From the NCBI RefSeq assembly GCF_008079445.1, contig NZ_VRYH01000001.1:248001-312000 (forward strand): a stretch of DNA of 64,000 nt, read 5' to 3'. The translations under genes and the position numbers were made by a program. Source of the stretch: Aidingimonas lacisalsi. Lineage in GTDB: Bacteria > Pseudomonadota > Gammaproteobacteria > Pseudomonadales > Halomonadaceae. Under the pieces are notes generated by a model. It was not told where the DNA came from, made no database searches, and worked only from the letters and a program-made list of their open reading frames with translations. This document shows, in pieces, positions 8,726 through 17,176 of this stretch (positions are counted from its first letter, which is position 1; every line of letters begins with the position of its first letter).

Positions 8726-9909
8726 CAGGCCGCCTCGAGTGCGCGTGATGGTCCGAAATGTTCAAAGTGACGGCGCTCTTCGGGCACTCCCAGTGCCGCC
8801 AGGTGCCGATCCACCGCTACCATGAAACCCTGTGGCCCGACGAAATAGCAGCGTGGTTCGCCGGCCGGCAAGTAACGCGCCAGCAGGTCGCGACTGATCC
8901 GTCCGACATGGTCGACCCGGATAGCGTCATCGGCATTTTCATAGAATGTAACGACCTGTAGTTGTTGCGGATAGTCGCGTGCCAGGGTCTCCACATGGTC
9001 GCCGAACGCATGATGGTCGCGATCCAGCGCGGCATGTAGATAGACGACCTGACGCCCCTGCGCCAGCGCTTCGCGCAGCAGCGGCAGCATGGGAGTCTGG
9101 CCGACCCCGCCACTGAGCAACATGACGGGTTCATGGCCCTCTTCCGGCAAGGTCAGATCGCCGGCAGGCGGTAACAGGTCGATACGGTCACCGACCTGGA
9201 GCACATCATGGAAATGGCGGCTGACGCGACCATCGGCCTCACGTTTGATCGAAATCCGGTAACTGCGACCGTTGGGATACGCCGATAAGCTGTAGTGACG
9301 ATAGACCGGTTCACCGTCGATCGTGACCCTGACGCCGATGAACTGGCCAGCCTGAAAATCGGCGACCGGCTCGCCATCTTCCGGTTCCAGGATGAAGGAG
9401 CGGATCACGGCACTCTCCTGGCGGGTTTCGGCTATCCGGAAGGAACGCGTACCGCGCCAACCCCCGGGGGCCTCGGCAAACGCTTGATAGCGCTGACTCT
9501 CAAGATCGATCAGCAATGCGGCCAGTTCTTCATAGAGGGCGCCCCAGGCGTCGGCCACGTCTTCTGTCACGGCATCGCCCAGTACCTCACCGATGGCTGC
9601 CATCAGGCATTCGCCGACGATCGGGTACTGGTACGGCTGAATGTTCAGCGATACGTGCTTGTTGACCACCGTTTCCAGCACCTGACGGGCACGGGCGGGT
9701 TCCTGACGCAGTTGGACATAGGCCAGTACCGAGCCGGCCAAGGCGCGAGGCTGGCCACCATTGACCTGATGCGCCTGGTTGAATAGCGGTTTGACCTCGG
9801 GATAGCGCTCGAACATCAATGGATAGAAGCGCTGGGTAATGGTATTCAGGTGCTCGGCGACGACGGGGGCGGTCGCTTCAATGATTCGTTCCTGGTCTCT
9901 TGTCAGCAT
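8725..9909 (-). CDS. hmp: Flavohaemoglobin, nitric oxide dioxygenase
   Basis: This 394-residue cytoplasmic enzyme oxidises NO to nitrate with O2 and NAD(P)H. Residues 1-140 are the globin domain (proximal His in NKHVSLNIQPYQYPIVGE). Then comes a ferredoxin-reductase FAD domain (VYRHYSLSAYPNGRSYRISIKRE) and an NAD domain (LLSGGVGQTPMLPLL; CYFVGPQGFM). The ATG at 9909 (MLTRDQERII) matches Hmp proteins; an upstream TTG at 9921 is less likely. A sigma-54-type promoter sits at 9959-9973, about 38 bases before the predicted TSS-to-ATG leader, and the NorR-type activator gene is divergent. This is the hmp/fhp-norR/fhpR arrangement known from pseudomonads. Confidence 0.95.
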   Translation of the reverse strand: MLTRDQERIIEATAPVVAEHLNTITQRFYPLMFERYPEVKPLFNQAHQVNGGQPRALAGSVLAYVQLRQEPARARQVLETVVNKHVSLNIQPYQYPIVGECLMAAIGEVLGDAVTEDVADAWGALYEELAALLIDLESQRYQAFAEAPGGWRGTRSFRIAETRQESAVIRSFILEPEDGEPVADFQAGQFIGVRVTIDGEPVYRHYSLSAYPNGRSYRISIKREADGRVSRHFHDVLQVGDRIDLLPPAGDLTLPEEGHEPVMLLSGGVGQTPMLPLLREALAQGRQVVYLHAALDRDHHAFGDHVETLARDYPQQLQVVTFYENADDAIRVDHVGRISRDLLARYLPAGEPRCYFVGPQGFMVAVDRHLAALGVPEERRHFEHFGPSRALEAA

Positions 9910-9958
9910 GGCGTTGCTCAATCCTCATCGATGGTGTTCACAATGACACCTTGAATGA

Positions 9959-9973
9959 GCAAGGCGCGTTCCA
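9959..9973 (-). promoter_or_regulatory. Sigma-54 (RpoN) promoter of hmp
   Basis: On the minus strand the sequence reads TGGAACGCGCCTTGC, against consensus TGGCAC-N5-TTGC. The invariant GG and GC doublets are at the right spacing and one base of the -24 box differs. It points at hmp, with the -12 GC about 50 bases before the ATG. The divergent gene encodes a sigma-54 activator. Confidence 0.8.
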
Positions 9974-10081
9974 TTACACACCGATGCGACACTTCGCCAC
10001 ATCGAGACGGCATGAGAACCGCCACTGCGGGATTCGATGGCGATCCTTCCTGTGACTCACGGTCGCGACATCCGCTGGCAT

Positions 10082-10107
10082 GTCATTACGACTATTGTCA
10101 AAAAGAC
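10082..10107. promoter_or_regulatory. Two NorR/FhpR-type enhancer sites (GT-N7-AC)
   Basis: Two exact GT-N7-AC cores, GTCATTACGAC at 10082-10092 and GTCAAAAAGAC at 10097-10107, lie 15 bases apart. The second is the centre of a perfect inverted repeat, attgtc-aaaaa-gacaat (10094-10110). They lie 110-150 bases upstream of the hmp sigma-54 promoter and 52 bases before norR. This is the usual enhancer distance for NorR, which binds GT-(N7)-AC in E. coli. Confidence 0.7.
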
Positions 10108-10158
10108 AATGCCGTTATCATTTCCACAATCATCCAGCGAGTGTCCGAGGTATCATCG

Positions 10159-11706
10159 ATGACCGACTTTCTGAAAGCGTTGCGCACCCTGCTCGCCTAT
10201 CTCGCCGATAACCAGGCCTCCGATACGCATTGGGCGGCGTTGCTGAAGGCGCTGGTGGGTGATTTTCCGACCGACGCCAGCACGCTGATGGTCGCCGATG
10301 GCGACGCATTCCGGCCGGTTGCGTTGATGGGGTTGAGCGATGAAGTCCGCGGACGACGCTTCGTGCTGCGGGATCATCCTCGGCTGGCCGCAATCGCCAG
10401 CCACCCTGGGGTCTGCCGTTTTCCACAGGACAGCCCGTTACCCGACCCGTTCGACGGCCTCATCGATGACGATCTCAGCCAGGTCCATGACTGCCTCGGC
10501 GTTGCCCTGCGCGATGGCGACCGCTTGACCGGGTTGCTGACGCTGGACGCCCTGAATCCCGGCAGCCTCGATGCCCTGGATGATGACCAACTGCTCGCCA
10601 TCGCCCGGCTACTGGGAACCTGCCTGCGACTCGCCGAACAGTTGCAAGCAACGCGCACGCGCCTCAACGAGGCCCTGGCGCCGGAGCATCAGGCCGATGC
10701 TCACTGGCACTGGAACAGTCGCGCCATGCGCCAGCTCGACGAATCGATCGAACTCGTGGCACCGACGGACATGAGTGTGTTGTTGCATGGCGAGACAGGC
10801 GTCGGCAAGGAACTGGCCGTGCGTACGCTGCACCGCCGCTCGCAACGCCACCAGGGCCCCTTGATCAAGGTCAACTGTGCGGCATTGCCCGAGAGTCTGA
10901 TCGAAAGCGAACTGTTCGGTCATCGCCGCGGCGCTTTTTCCGGGGCGACTCAGGACCGGCGTGGTCACTTTGCCATGGCCGACGGCGGTACCTTGATGCT
11001 CGACGAAATCGGCGAACTCCCCCTGTCACTGCAGCCCAAACTGCTGCGGGTGCTGCAGGAAGGGGAAATCCAGCCGTTGGGCAGCGAACGCCCCCAACGG
11101 GTCGATGTCCGCGTCGTCGCCGTCACCAATCGTGACTTGGGTGCCGAAGCCGACGCGGGACGTTTCCGCCAGGATCTCTACCACCGACTCAGCGCCTTTC
11201 CTCTGCGAGTGCCACCGCTGCGTGAACGGCCCGAGGACATTCCCCTGCTGGCCGGCCATTTCCTCGAAGCCAACCGGATCCGACTGGGGCTGAACAACCT
11301 GCGACTCGATCAGGACGGCGAGACGGCGCTGCTTGCCTGGCACTGGCCCGGCAACGTACGTGAACTGGAGCATACCCTGGCACGGGCGGCACTGCGTGCG
11401 CTGGGCGAACGCGTCTGTGTCTCGACCAGCGATCAGCGCCGCGCCATGGCCCTGATTACACGTGACCATCTGGACCTGCCTCTGGAAGCGCCTGCCAGGC
11501 CGGTCGAGCCCACCGCAGCTTCGCCGGACGTTCCGTCACCGCAGGCGACGCTCACCCTCCGCGCCGCCACCGAGCATTTCCAGCGACAGCACATCCAGTC
11601 GGTACTGGAGGCGCACGAGGGTAACTGGGCGGCGGCGGCACGCTCACTGGGAATGGACCCGGGCAACCTGCACCGACAGGCACGACGCTTGGGCCTCAAG
11701 GCGTGA
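10159..11706 (+). CDS. norR: NO-responsive sigma-54 activator, NorR/FhpR type
   Basis: This is a 515-residue enhancer-binding protein. Residues ~1-180 are a GAF sensor domain (non-haem iron NO sensor in NorR). Residues ~190-425 are an AAA+ domain with Walker A GETGVGKE, the sigma-54 contact loop GAFSGA (GAFTGA variant) and Walker B GGTLMLDEIGELP. The C-terminus has a Fis-type HTH (NWAAAARSLGMDPGNLHRQ). I use the ATG at 10159 (MTDFLKALRTLLAYL), which begins the GAF region; the open frame continues 68 codons upstream into the intergenic control region and looks non-coding. Divergent from hmp, it most resembles the fhpR arrangement and should switch on hmp-nnrS in response to NO. Confidence 0.93.
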   Translation: MTDFLKALRTLLAYLADNQASDTHWAALLKALVGDFPTDASTLMVADGDAFRPVALMGLSDEVRGRRFVLRDHPRLAAIASHPGVCRFPQDSPLPDPFDGLIDDDLSQVHDCLGVALRDGDRLTGLLTLDALNPGSLDALDDDQLLAIARLLGTCLRLAEQLQATRTRLNEALAPEHQADAHWHWNSRAMRQLDESIELVAPTDMSVLLHGETGVGKELAVRTLHRRSQRHQGPLIKVNCAALPESLIESELFGHRRGAFSGATQDRRGHFAMADGGTLMLDEIGELPLSLQPKLLRVLQEGEIQPLGSERPQRVDVRVVAVTNRDLGAEADAGRFRQDLYHRLSAFPLRVPPLRERPEDIPLLAGHFLEANRIRLGLNNLRLDQDGETALLAWHWPGNVRELEHTLARAALRALGERVCVSTSDQRRAMALITRDHLDLPLEAPARPVEPTAASPDVPSPQATLTLRAATEHFQRQHIQSVLEAHEGNWAAAARSLGMDPGNLHRQARRLGLKA

Positions 11707-11731
11707 CCGCCGAGCGGCAATGGCGCCGACG

Positions 11732-13126
11732 TCACACCGTTCGGGAAAACGGCCGTTGCTGCGAGTCATCGTCAAGATAGGCATCGAAGGCCATGGCAAT
11801 ATTGCGCATCACCAGACGACCGCGGAGTTGCAGGATCAGCGATGCTTCATCGAGAGTCACCAGTCCATCGGCCATCGGCGCTTCCAGCTGCCTGAGCGAC
11901 TCGGCGAAATAGGTGCGAAAATCGATCGCGTAGCGTTGCTCGATCGCCGGAATATCGACCACGCCGTGACACATCAGGTGATGAATGACATCGCGACGCA
12001 AGCGGTCGTCATCACTGAGCCGGTAGCCACGCACGACCGGTAACTGCAGTTCATCGAGCCGACGGTAATACTCGGGCAGTGATTTGGCATTCTGGCTGTA
12101 GGTATCGGCGACCTTACCGATAGCCGAAATCCCCAGCCCGATCAGATCGCAGTCCGCTTGCGTCGAGTAGCCCTGGAAATTGCGCTGCAGCGTACCGGCA
12201 CCCCGCGCCCTGACCAGTTCATCCTCCGGCAGGGCGAAATGATCCATACCGATATAGACATACCCGGCGGCCTGCAAGCGATCGATGATCAACGCCAGCA
12301 ATTCAAGCTTCTGTTCAGGCGTCGGCATGTCCGAGGACTGGATGAGTCGCTGGGCCCGGAACGTCTCGGGCAGATGCGCGTAAGCATAAGTGGCGATTCG
12401 ATCGGGACGCAGCGCGATGACCTTGTCCAGGGTTCGACTGAAGCTCGAGGCCGTCTGACACGGCAGTCCATAGATCAAGTCGAAACTGACCGACGCAAAG
12501 CCTGCATGGCGAGCTGCCGACAGCAATTCGGTAACCTGTGCTTCGCTCTGCACACGATTGACGGCCTGCTGGACTCGCGGGTCGAAATCCTGCACGCCGA
12601 GACTCAGCCGGTTGAAGCCCTGCGCCTTGAGCACACCGATCGTGGCGACCGAGACACTGCGTGGGTCGACCTCGATCGAAAACTCCCGCGATTCCCTCCA
12701 ATCGAGACAGAATGCGTCATCGAGTGCCGCCATCAATTCACCGAGCTGGTCGCCGGTCAGATAGGTGGGCGTGCCTCCCCCCAGATGAAGCTGGGTCACC
12801 TGACGGTCGTCGTCGAAGAGGTAAGCCTGAAGACGAATCTCGCGTTTGAGATACGCCAGATAGTCCGCGGCACGCTCGGGGCGGTGCGTGACGATCTTGT
12901 GGCATGCGCAGTAGTAGCACAACTGATGGCAAAACGGGATATGCACATACAGCGACAGGGGCTTGGGAAGCAGGTCGCCATTGCTCTGACCGACGGCATC
13001 ACGATATTCGTCAAGCGTGAAGTCGCTGTGAAAACGTGGTGCGGTAGGGTACGACGTATAACGTGGACCGGGTCGATCGTACTTCTCGACCAGAGCCCGT
13101 TCGAAAGTCAGGGTTGCATGGTTCAT
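11732..13126 (-). CDS. hemN: Oxygen-independent coproporphyrinogen III oxidase (HemN)
   Basis: This 464-residue radical-SAM enzyme decarboxylates coproporphyrinogen III to protoporphyrinogen IX without oxygen. The 4Fe-4S motif is in SLYVHIPFCHQLCYYCACHK (CxxxCxxC). LHLGGGTPTYL and SLGVQDFDPRVQQAVNRVQ follow, as in true HemN rather than the HemW paralogue. The length matches HemN (about 457). It converges with norR and lies downstream of an FNR-like site at 13202-13215, so anaerobic induction is likely. It supplies haem under the same low-oxygen conditions in which the NO-detoxifying genes nearby are used. Confidence 0.95.
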   Translation of the reverse strand: MNHATLTFERALVEKYDRPGPRYTSYPTAPRFHSDFTLDEYRDAVGQSNGDLLPKPLSLYVHIPFCHQLCYYCACHKIVTHRPERAADYLAYLKREIRLQAYLFDDDRQVTQLHLGGGTPTYLTGDQLGELMAALDDAFCLDWRESREFSIEVDPRSVSVATIGVLKAQGFNRLSLGVQDFDPRVQQAVNRVQSEAQVTELLSAARHAGFASVSFDLIYGLPCQTASSFSRTLDKVIALRPDRIATYAYAHLPETFRAQRLIQSSDMPTPEQKLELLALIIDRLQAAGYVYIGMDHFALPEDELVRARGAGTLQRNFQGYSTQADCDLIGLGISAIGKVADTYSQNAKSLPEYYRRLDELQLPVVRGYRLSDDDRLRRDVIHHLMCHGVVDIPAIEQRYAIDFRTYFAESLRQLEAPMADGLVTLDEASLILQLRGRLVMRNIAMAFDAYLDDDSQQRPFSRTV

Positions 13127-13201
13127 GGCGAGCGCCTCGAGATCATCTTGTCGTTCACGTCTCAGGATAAAGGGCCTCGCACGGCCACGCGCCCGCCCGT
13201 G

Positions 13202-13215
13202 ATGATCTGGGTCAA
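13202..13215 (-). promoter_or_regulatory. FNR/Anr-type box upstream of hemN
   Basis: The minus strand reads TTGACCCAGATCAT, matching 8 of the 10 defined bases of TTGAT-N4-ATCAA. Its centre is 82 bases before the hemN ATG, which fits a class II site at about -41.5 with a 40-base leader. hemN is a classic Anr/FNR target in pseudomonads. Confidence 0.55.
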
Positions 13216-13292
13216 AACCGGGTGAAAAATCGTCATGACTATGTCATCGTTATCGGCTTTCCTGTATTTCCGACCACGAATGAGGAAGCGAC

Positions 13293-13913
13293 ATGAGTCC
13301 GAACCTGTGGCTGGCATTTCTGCTGGCTTCGATTCTGATCAGCCTCTCGCCCGGCGCGGGCGCCGTGAATACCATGAGCAACGGACTGCGTTATGGCGTG
13401 CGTCGTACCCTACCGGCGATCATCGGCCTGCAGTTGGGCTTCGGCACCCAGATCCTGATCGTCGGCGTCGGCCTGGGCGCGATACTGGCCTCGTCCACCT
13501 GGATGTTTACCTTGCTCAAGTGGGCCGGTGTGGCCTATCTGGTCTGGTTAGGCTGGCAGAAATGGCGTGAAGGCAGCCTGGAAGCGCCAACCGATACCGA
13601 CAAGGCACCCGACAAGCGTTTCTGGGAATCGGTGCTGGTCAATATGACCAACCCCAAGGCAACCGTTTTCCTGGTCTCGCTCTTTCCCCAGTTCCTGGAA
13701 CCGGACGCCCCTCACGGTCCTCAGTTCCTGACGATGGGGGTCACGCTGATCGCCGTGGATATCATCGTCATGCTTGGCTACGCCATCCTGGCCAGCCAAC
13801 TGCAACGCTTCATGCGGCGCCCGGCACAGCAGCGCATGCTGAACCGCCTTTTCGGTGGCCTGTTCGTGGCCGCCGCCGTGGCATTGGCAAGCTTTCGCCG
13901 TCAGGGTGTATGA
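13293..13913 (+). CDS. LysE-family amino acid exporter (RhtB/LeuE type)
   Basis: This is a 206-residue inner-membrane protein with about six helices. It opens with SPNLWLAFLLASILISLSPGAGAVNTMSNGLRYG, the SPGP-like hallmark of the LysE/RhtB exporter family (here SPGAGA). VNMTNPKATVFLVSLFPQFL and a C-terminal NRLFGGLFVAAAVALA helix follow. Proteins of this family export lysine, homoserine, threonine or other amino acids; the substrate cannot be read from the sequence. It reads away from hemN and its last 13 bases overlap the convergent aldo-keto reductase gene. Confidence 0.88.
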   Translation: MSPNLWLAFLLASILISLSPGAGAVNTMSNGLRYGVRRTLPAIIGLQLGFGTQILIVGVGLGAILASSTWMFTLLKWAGVAYLVWLGWQKWREGSLEAPTDTDKAPDKRFWESVLVNMTNPKATVFLVSLFPQFLEPDAPHGPQFLTMGVTLIAVDIIVMLGYAILASQLQRFMRRPAQQRMLNRLFGGLFVAAAVALASFRRQGV

Positions 13914-14929
13914 GTCGAGCCTGCCGTTGGTGCGAACTCTTCGGTGTCGATATCCGCCTGCTGAGCCGCGCTGTAGCGCGCCCCCCATACCTGATCGGGG
14001 GTCATCATGACGTTCAGTCGCGCGAGGGTGTCAGCATCCAGGCGAACGTGTTCAGCCACCAGGTTCTCACGCATGTGATCAACGGATCGGGAGCCGGGGA
14101 TAGGAATGACGTCATCTCCCTGTGCCTTGAGCCAGGCCAGGGCCAGCTGCCCGGGAGTCATGTCCCGTTCGCCTGCCATGGCCATGAAGTCTTCCAGCAG
14201 GCGCCAGTTCCTAGAGTAGTTCTCGGCGTTGAAACGCGGCATGTTGTGTCGCATGTCGCTCTCTTCGAGGCGCGCGATCTCCTTGATGGCCCCGGTCAGG
14301 AACCCTCTTCCCAGCGGGCTGAAGGCCACCAGTACCGTCCCCGTCTCACGACAGGCCTCGAGCAGCGCGATCTCCGGATTCCGCGTCCATAGCGAGTATT
14401 CCGATTGCACTGCGGCGACGGGATACTCGATGGCGGCTCGGCGCAATGTGGTTGCCGAGACTTCGGACAGGCCGACGCCACCAATCTTGCCTTCCTCCAC
14501 CAGACGACCCAACGCACCGACACTCTCCTCGATGGGTACCTGGCGATCCAGGCGGTGCAAATAATACACGTCCAGATAGTCGGTACGCAGCCGTTCAAGA
14601 CTCGCCTCGCACTGCTGTCTGAGCGTCTCGGGACGGCCATCGATCACCTTCTTGCCCAACTGGGGATCGATGGCCATGCCGCACTTGCTGGCCAGCAGGA
14701 CCCGATCTCGCTTGCCCTGCAACGCCTTGCCCACCAGGGTCTCGTTGGCCGTCGCTCCGTAGAGGGTCGCGGTATCGAAGTGGCGGTAGCCCATGTCGAA
14801 TGCCGTATCGAGTGCGCGCAATGCCGCAGGCTCGGGTACAGGAGTCCCGTAGCCATGGGACATATTCATGCAGCCCAGGCCGATGGTGGGCGAAGCAACT
14901 TCCTTGAGGCGATGCAGGACAGTCGACAT
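13901..14929 (-). CDS. Aldo/keto reductase
   Basis: This 342-residue NADPH-dependent TIM-barrel oxidoreductase contains the AKR catalytic residues: Asp and Tyr in ALDTAFDMGYRHFDTATLYG, Lys in LLASKCGM and His in YLDVYYLHRLD. The C-terminal NADP site is IPIPGSRSVDHMRENLVAE. It resembles the YakC/AKR13-type group that includes IolS-like enzymes. The natural substrate is unknown. Its start region faces a stretch of gene debris (15032-15303), so any former operon partners may be lost. It is convergent with the LysE exporter, with a 13-base overlap of the coding ends. Confidence 0.9.
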   Translation of the reverse strand: MSTVLHRLKEVASPTIGLGCMNMSHGYGTPVPEPAALRALDTAFDMGYRHFDTATLYGATANETLVGKALQGKRDRVLLASKCGMAIDPQLGKKVIDGRPETLRQQCEASLERLRTDYLDVYYLHRLDRQVPIEESVGALGRLVEEGKIGGVGLSEVSATTLRRAAIEYPVAAVQSEYSLWTRNPEIALLEACRETGTVLVAFSPLGRGFLTGAIKEIARLEESDMRHNMPRFNAENYSRNWRLLEDFMAMAGERDMTPGQLALAWLKAQGDDVIPIPGSRSVDHMRENLVAEHVRLDADTLARLNVMMTPDQVWGARYSAAQQADIDTEEFAPTAGSTHTP

Positions 14930-15031
14930 AGGAATCCTCTCAGGTGGTGGACAGGGGACATGAAACCATCATGCCGAGGGGGATAAGGACACTGCAAATC
15001 CTATCGGCACCGGATTGCCCCTTTCGGTCGG

Positions 15032-15252
15032 TCATCCCCGTTGCCGGCTCAGGCCCGCTTGCTGGCACAAGCGTTGTATGTGTTTGATGATCTCGGCCCC
15101 CCTTCGGCCGGCAGGCGATACCTTGGAACGCTGACACTGACGGCGCCTTCGACTCGACCGTCCGCCGAGTAGATGGCCTGACCGAAACAAATGATGCCGC
15201 GTTCGTTCTCCTCGTCATCGATGGCGTAACCCTGCTCGCGCGTTCGGGCCAG
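15032..15252 (-). pseudogene. IclR-family regulator, C-terminal remnant
   Basis: No full gene lies between 14930 and 15352. In one minus-strand frame from about 15252 the translation reads ELARTREQGYAIDDEENERG, then IICFGQAIYSADGRVEGAVSV, which is the C-terminal effector domain of IclR regulators. After the run of six G (minus strand) the frame is lost. A one-base shift gives AEIIKHIQRLCQQAGLSRQRG and a stop near 15032, the expected end of the domain. The N-terminal HTH and most of the effector domain are absent. The remnant abuts an unrelated SDR tail on the opposite strand at about 15250, so this is a deletion junction. Confidence 0.75.
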
Positions 15253-15303
15253 TTCATCACTGGTGCCATACTGCCCGTGGATGGTGGCTATTCCGCCCGT
15301 TGA
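15247..15303 (+). pseudogene. SDR oxidoreductase, 3' end remnant
   Basis: The plus strand reads GQFITGAILPVDGGYSAR then a stop codon. This is the canonical C-terminus of short-chain dehydrogenases (F-x-T-G-x-x-x-x-V-D-G-G). Nothing SDR-like precedes it; immediately to the left is the opposite-strand IclR remnant. It is the last ~18 codons of a lost gene. An intact SDR gene begins 50 bases downstream but is a different family member. Confidence 0.65.
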
Positions 15304-15352
15304 TAGACATCATTGAGACTCGTACCTACGCCACTAAGGTAAGGAGATACGC

Positions 15353-16141
15353 ATGGATCTTGGAATCGCAGGACGCTGGGCAGTCGTATGTGCCGCCAGC
15401 AAGGGGCTCGGTAAAGGCTGTGCCATGGCATTGGCTCAAGAAGGCGTCAACCTGGTGATCAATGCCAGAAGCCAGGATGCCCTGGAGGCGACGGCACAGG
15501 AACTGCAGACACGCAATCCGGATGTCGATGTCAAGGCCGTGGCCGGAGACATCGGGAACGATTCGGTGCAGGAGGCGGTACTGTCAGCGTGCCCACGCGT
15601 CGACATTCTGATCAACAACAACGGCGGCCCGCCGCCAGGGGATTTTCGTGACTGGGGCCGCGATGATTGGCTATCCGCCGTCGAGGCCAACATGATCACA
15701 CCCATCGAACTCATCAAGGCCACGGTGGATACCATGGCCGCCAACGGCTTTGGCCGGGTGATCAACATCACCTCGGGAGCCGTGAAAGCCCCCATCGACA
15801 TCCTCGGCCTGTCAAACGGTGCTCGCAGCGGTTTGACAGGGTTCATTGCCGGGCTTGCTCGTCAGCCACAATTGGCCGGCAACAACGTGACGATCAACAA
15901 CCTGCTACCTGGCTCTTTCGATACCGAGCGGTTGCAAAACAACCTGTCGCTCAATGCACAGACGCAGAATCGGCCCATAGACGAGATCAGGGAGCAGAGA
16001 ACTCAGTCGATCCCGGCACGACGTTTCGGTTCAGCCGAGGAGTTCGGTGCCTTTTGCGCTTTCCTATGCAGCACACAGGCTGCCTATATGACGGGTCAGA
16101 ATATTCTGCTCGACGGAGGGAGCTACCCAGGCACATTCTAG
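15353..16141 (+). CDS. SDR-family protein with altered catalytic residues
   Basis: This 262-residue protein with a Rossmann fold has a nucleotide-binding glycine motif of AASKGLGKG instead of TGxxxGxG. The family NNAG is NNNGG here. The catalytic Y-x-x-x-K is replaced: in GLSNGARSGLTG the equivalent pair is Ser154 and Arg158. The C-terminus TGQNILLDGGSYPGTF is ordinary. A strong ribosome site (AAGGAG) precedes the ATG. The changes place it in a divergent SDR branch often labelled 3-oxoacyl-ACP reductase-like; redox activity is not assured. It is convergent with the ureohydrolase cluster, which holds two canonical SDRs, so it may be part of the same pathway. Confidence 0.85.
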   Translation: MDLGIAGRWAVVCAASKGLGKGCAMALAQEGVNLVINARSQDALEATAQELQTRNPDVDVKAVAGDIGNDSVQEAVLSACPRVDILINNNGGPPPGDFRDWGRDDWLSAVEANMITPIELIKATVDTMAANGFGRVINITSGAVKAPIDILGLSNGARSGLTGFIAGLARQPQLAGNNVTINNLLPGSFDTERLQNNLSLNAQTQNRPIDEIREQRTQSIPARRFGSAEEFGAFCAFLCSTQAAYMTGQNILLDGGSYPGTF

Positions 16142-16192
16142 CACCAAGCCAAATATAGCGGTTCGGCCGGCCCCCACGATCGACGACTCTCT

Positions 16193-17155
16193 TCAGCGTC
16201 GCTTGGCGATCGCATCGGCTAGCACGCAGAGGAGTTCGAACATCAGGTTCGCGCCGGTCAGTGCCGTGATGTCGGCGGTGTCGAATGGCGGAGCGACCTC
16301 CATGACATCGGCCCCCACGAGGTTGAGATCGCGCAGGCCACGAATCATGCGTTGCGCTTCCGGTGTCGTGAACCCGCCGACTTCCGGTGTCCCGGTGCCG
16401 GGCGCATAGACAGGGTCCAGCGCATCGACATCGAATGTCACGTAGGTCGGTGCAAGGCCGACCACCCGACGGATTTCCTCGATCACCTTGTCGGGCCCCA
16501 GATCGAAATACTCTTCGATCTCGATGATCCGGATACCCTGCTCGTGCGCCCAATCCAGATCATACGGGGTATAGAGAGAACCACGAATGCCGATCTGAAC
16601 GATGCGTTCGGCATCCAGGATGCCCTCTTCGATGGCGCGTCGGAATGGTGTGCCATGCGTGTAGGGGTTGTCGCCGAAGTACGTATCGTTGGTATCGGAA
16701 TGCGAGTCGAACTGGACCAGGGCCATTGGCTCACCCGCAAAGATACCGCGCAGGACCGGCAGGGTGCCCAGATGGTCGCCACCCGCCGTCAATGGGGCGG
16801 CACCTGCCTCGCGAATGCTGCGATAGAAGGCGGTGGCACGTGCGAGCGTATCGTCGATATTGATCGGATTGACGGGTACATCACCCAGGTCGGCGATGCG
16901 ACACAGGTCATAGGGGGCGATACGACTGGCCTGGTGCACGAGGCGCATCATGGTGGAGTTGCTGCGGATCTCACGGGGGCCGTGTCGCTGACCGACCCGG
17001 TTGGTCGAGCCGCTATCCCAGGGAAAGCCCACCAGTGCAATATCGACTTCCGCCGGATCCTCGATCATCGGCAACCGCATGAAGGTGGAACGGCCGGCGA
17101 AACGTGGTAGCTCACTGCCACCCAGCGGTCGAAAGAAAGACGCGTCTCTTGCCAT
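16193..17155 (-). CDS. Ureohydrolase (agmatinase/guanidino-acid hydrolase type)
   Basis: This 320-residue arginase-superfamily binuclear metal enzyme releases urea from a guanidino compound. Metal ligands are seen in GGDHL, in DSHSDTNDTYFGD (D-x-H-x-D-x-x-x-D) and in TFDVDALDP. The motif set, with NPYTHGTPFRRAIEEG and IGIRGSLYTPYDLDWA, is closest to guanidinobutyrase or guanidinopropionase sequences as I remember them, rather than arginase or agmatinase proper. I start at the ATG at 17155, seven bases after an AAGGA site; an in-frame ATG one codon earlier is possible. It is last in a minus-strand cluster with two SDRs, a creatininase homologue and an ABC importer. Confidence 0.85.
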   Translation of the reverse strand: MARDASFFRPLGGSELPRFAGRSTFMRLPMIEDPAEVDIALVGFPWDSGSTNRVGQRHGPREIRSNSTMMRLVHQASRIAPYDLCRIADLGDVPVNPINIDDTLARATAFYRSIREAGAAPLTAGGDHLGTLPVLRGIFAGEPMALVQFDSHSDTNDTYFGDNPYTHGTPFRRAIEEGILDAERIVQIGIRGSLYTPYDLDWAHEQGIRIIEIEEYFDLGPDKVIEEIRRVVGLAPTYVTFDVDALDPVYAPGTGTPEVGGFTTPEAQRMIRGLRDLNLVGADVMEVAPPFDTADITALTGANLMFELLCVLADAIAKRR

Positions 17156-17176
17156 CATCAATTCCTTGTCGTTGGT

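Noticed and set aside
12158-13225. 355-codon plus-strand open frame
   Set aside because: Antisense to hemN, which has all its family motifs.
16193-17155. Arginase or plain agmatinase call
   Set aside because: The DSHSDTNDTYFG and NPYTHGTPF stretches fit guanidino-acid hydrolases better. Substrate is left open.
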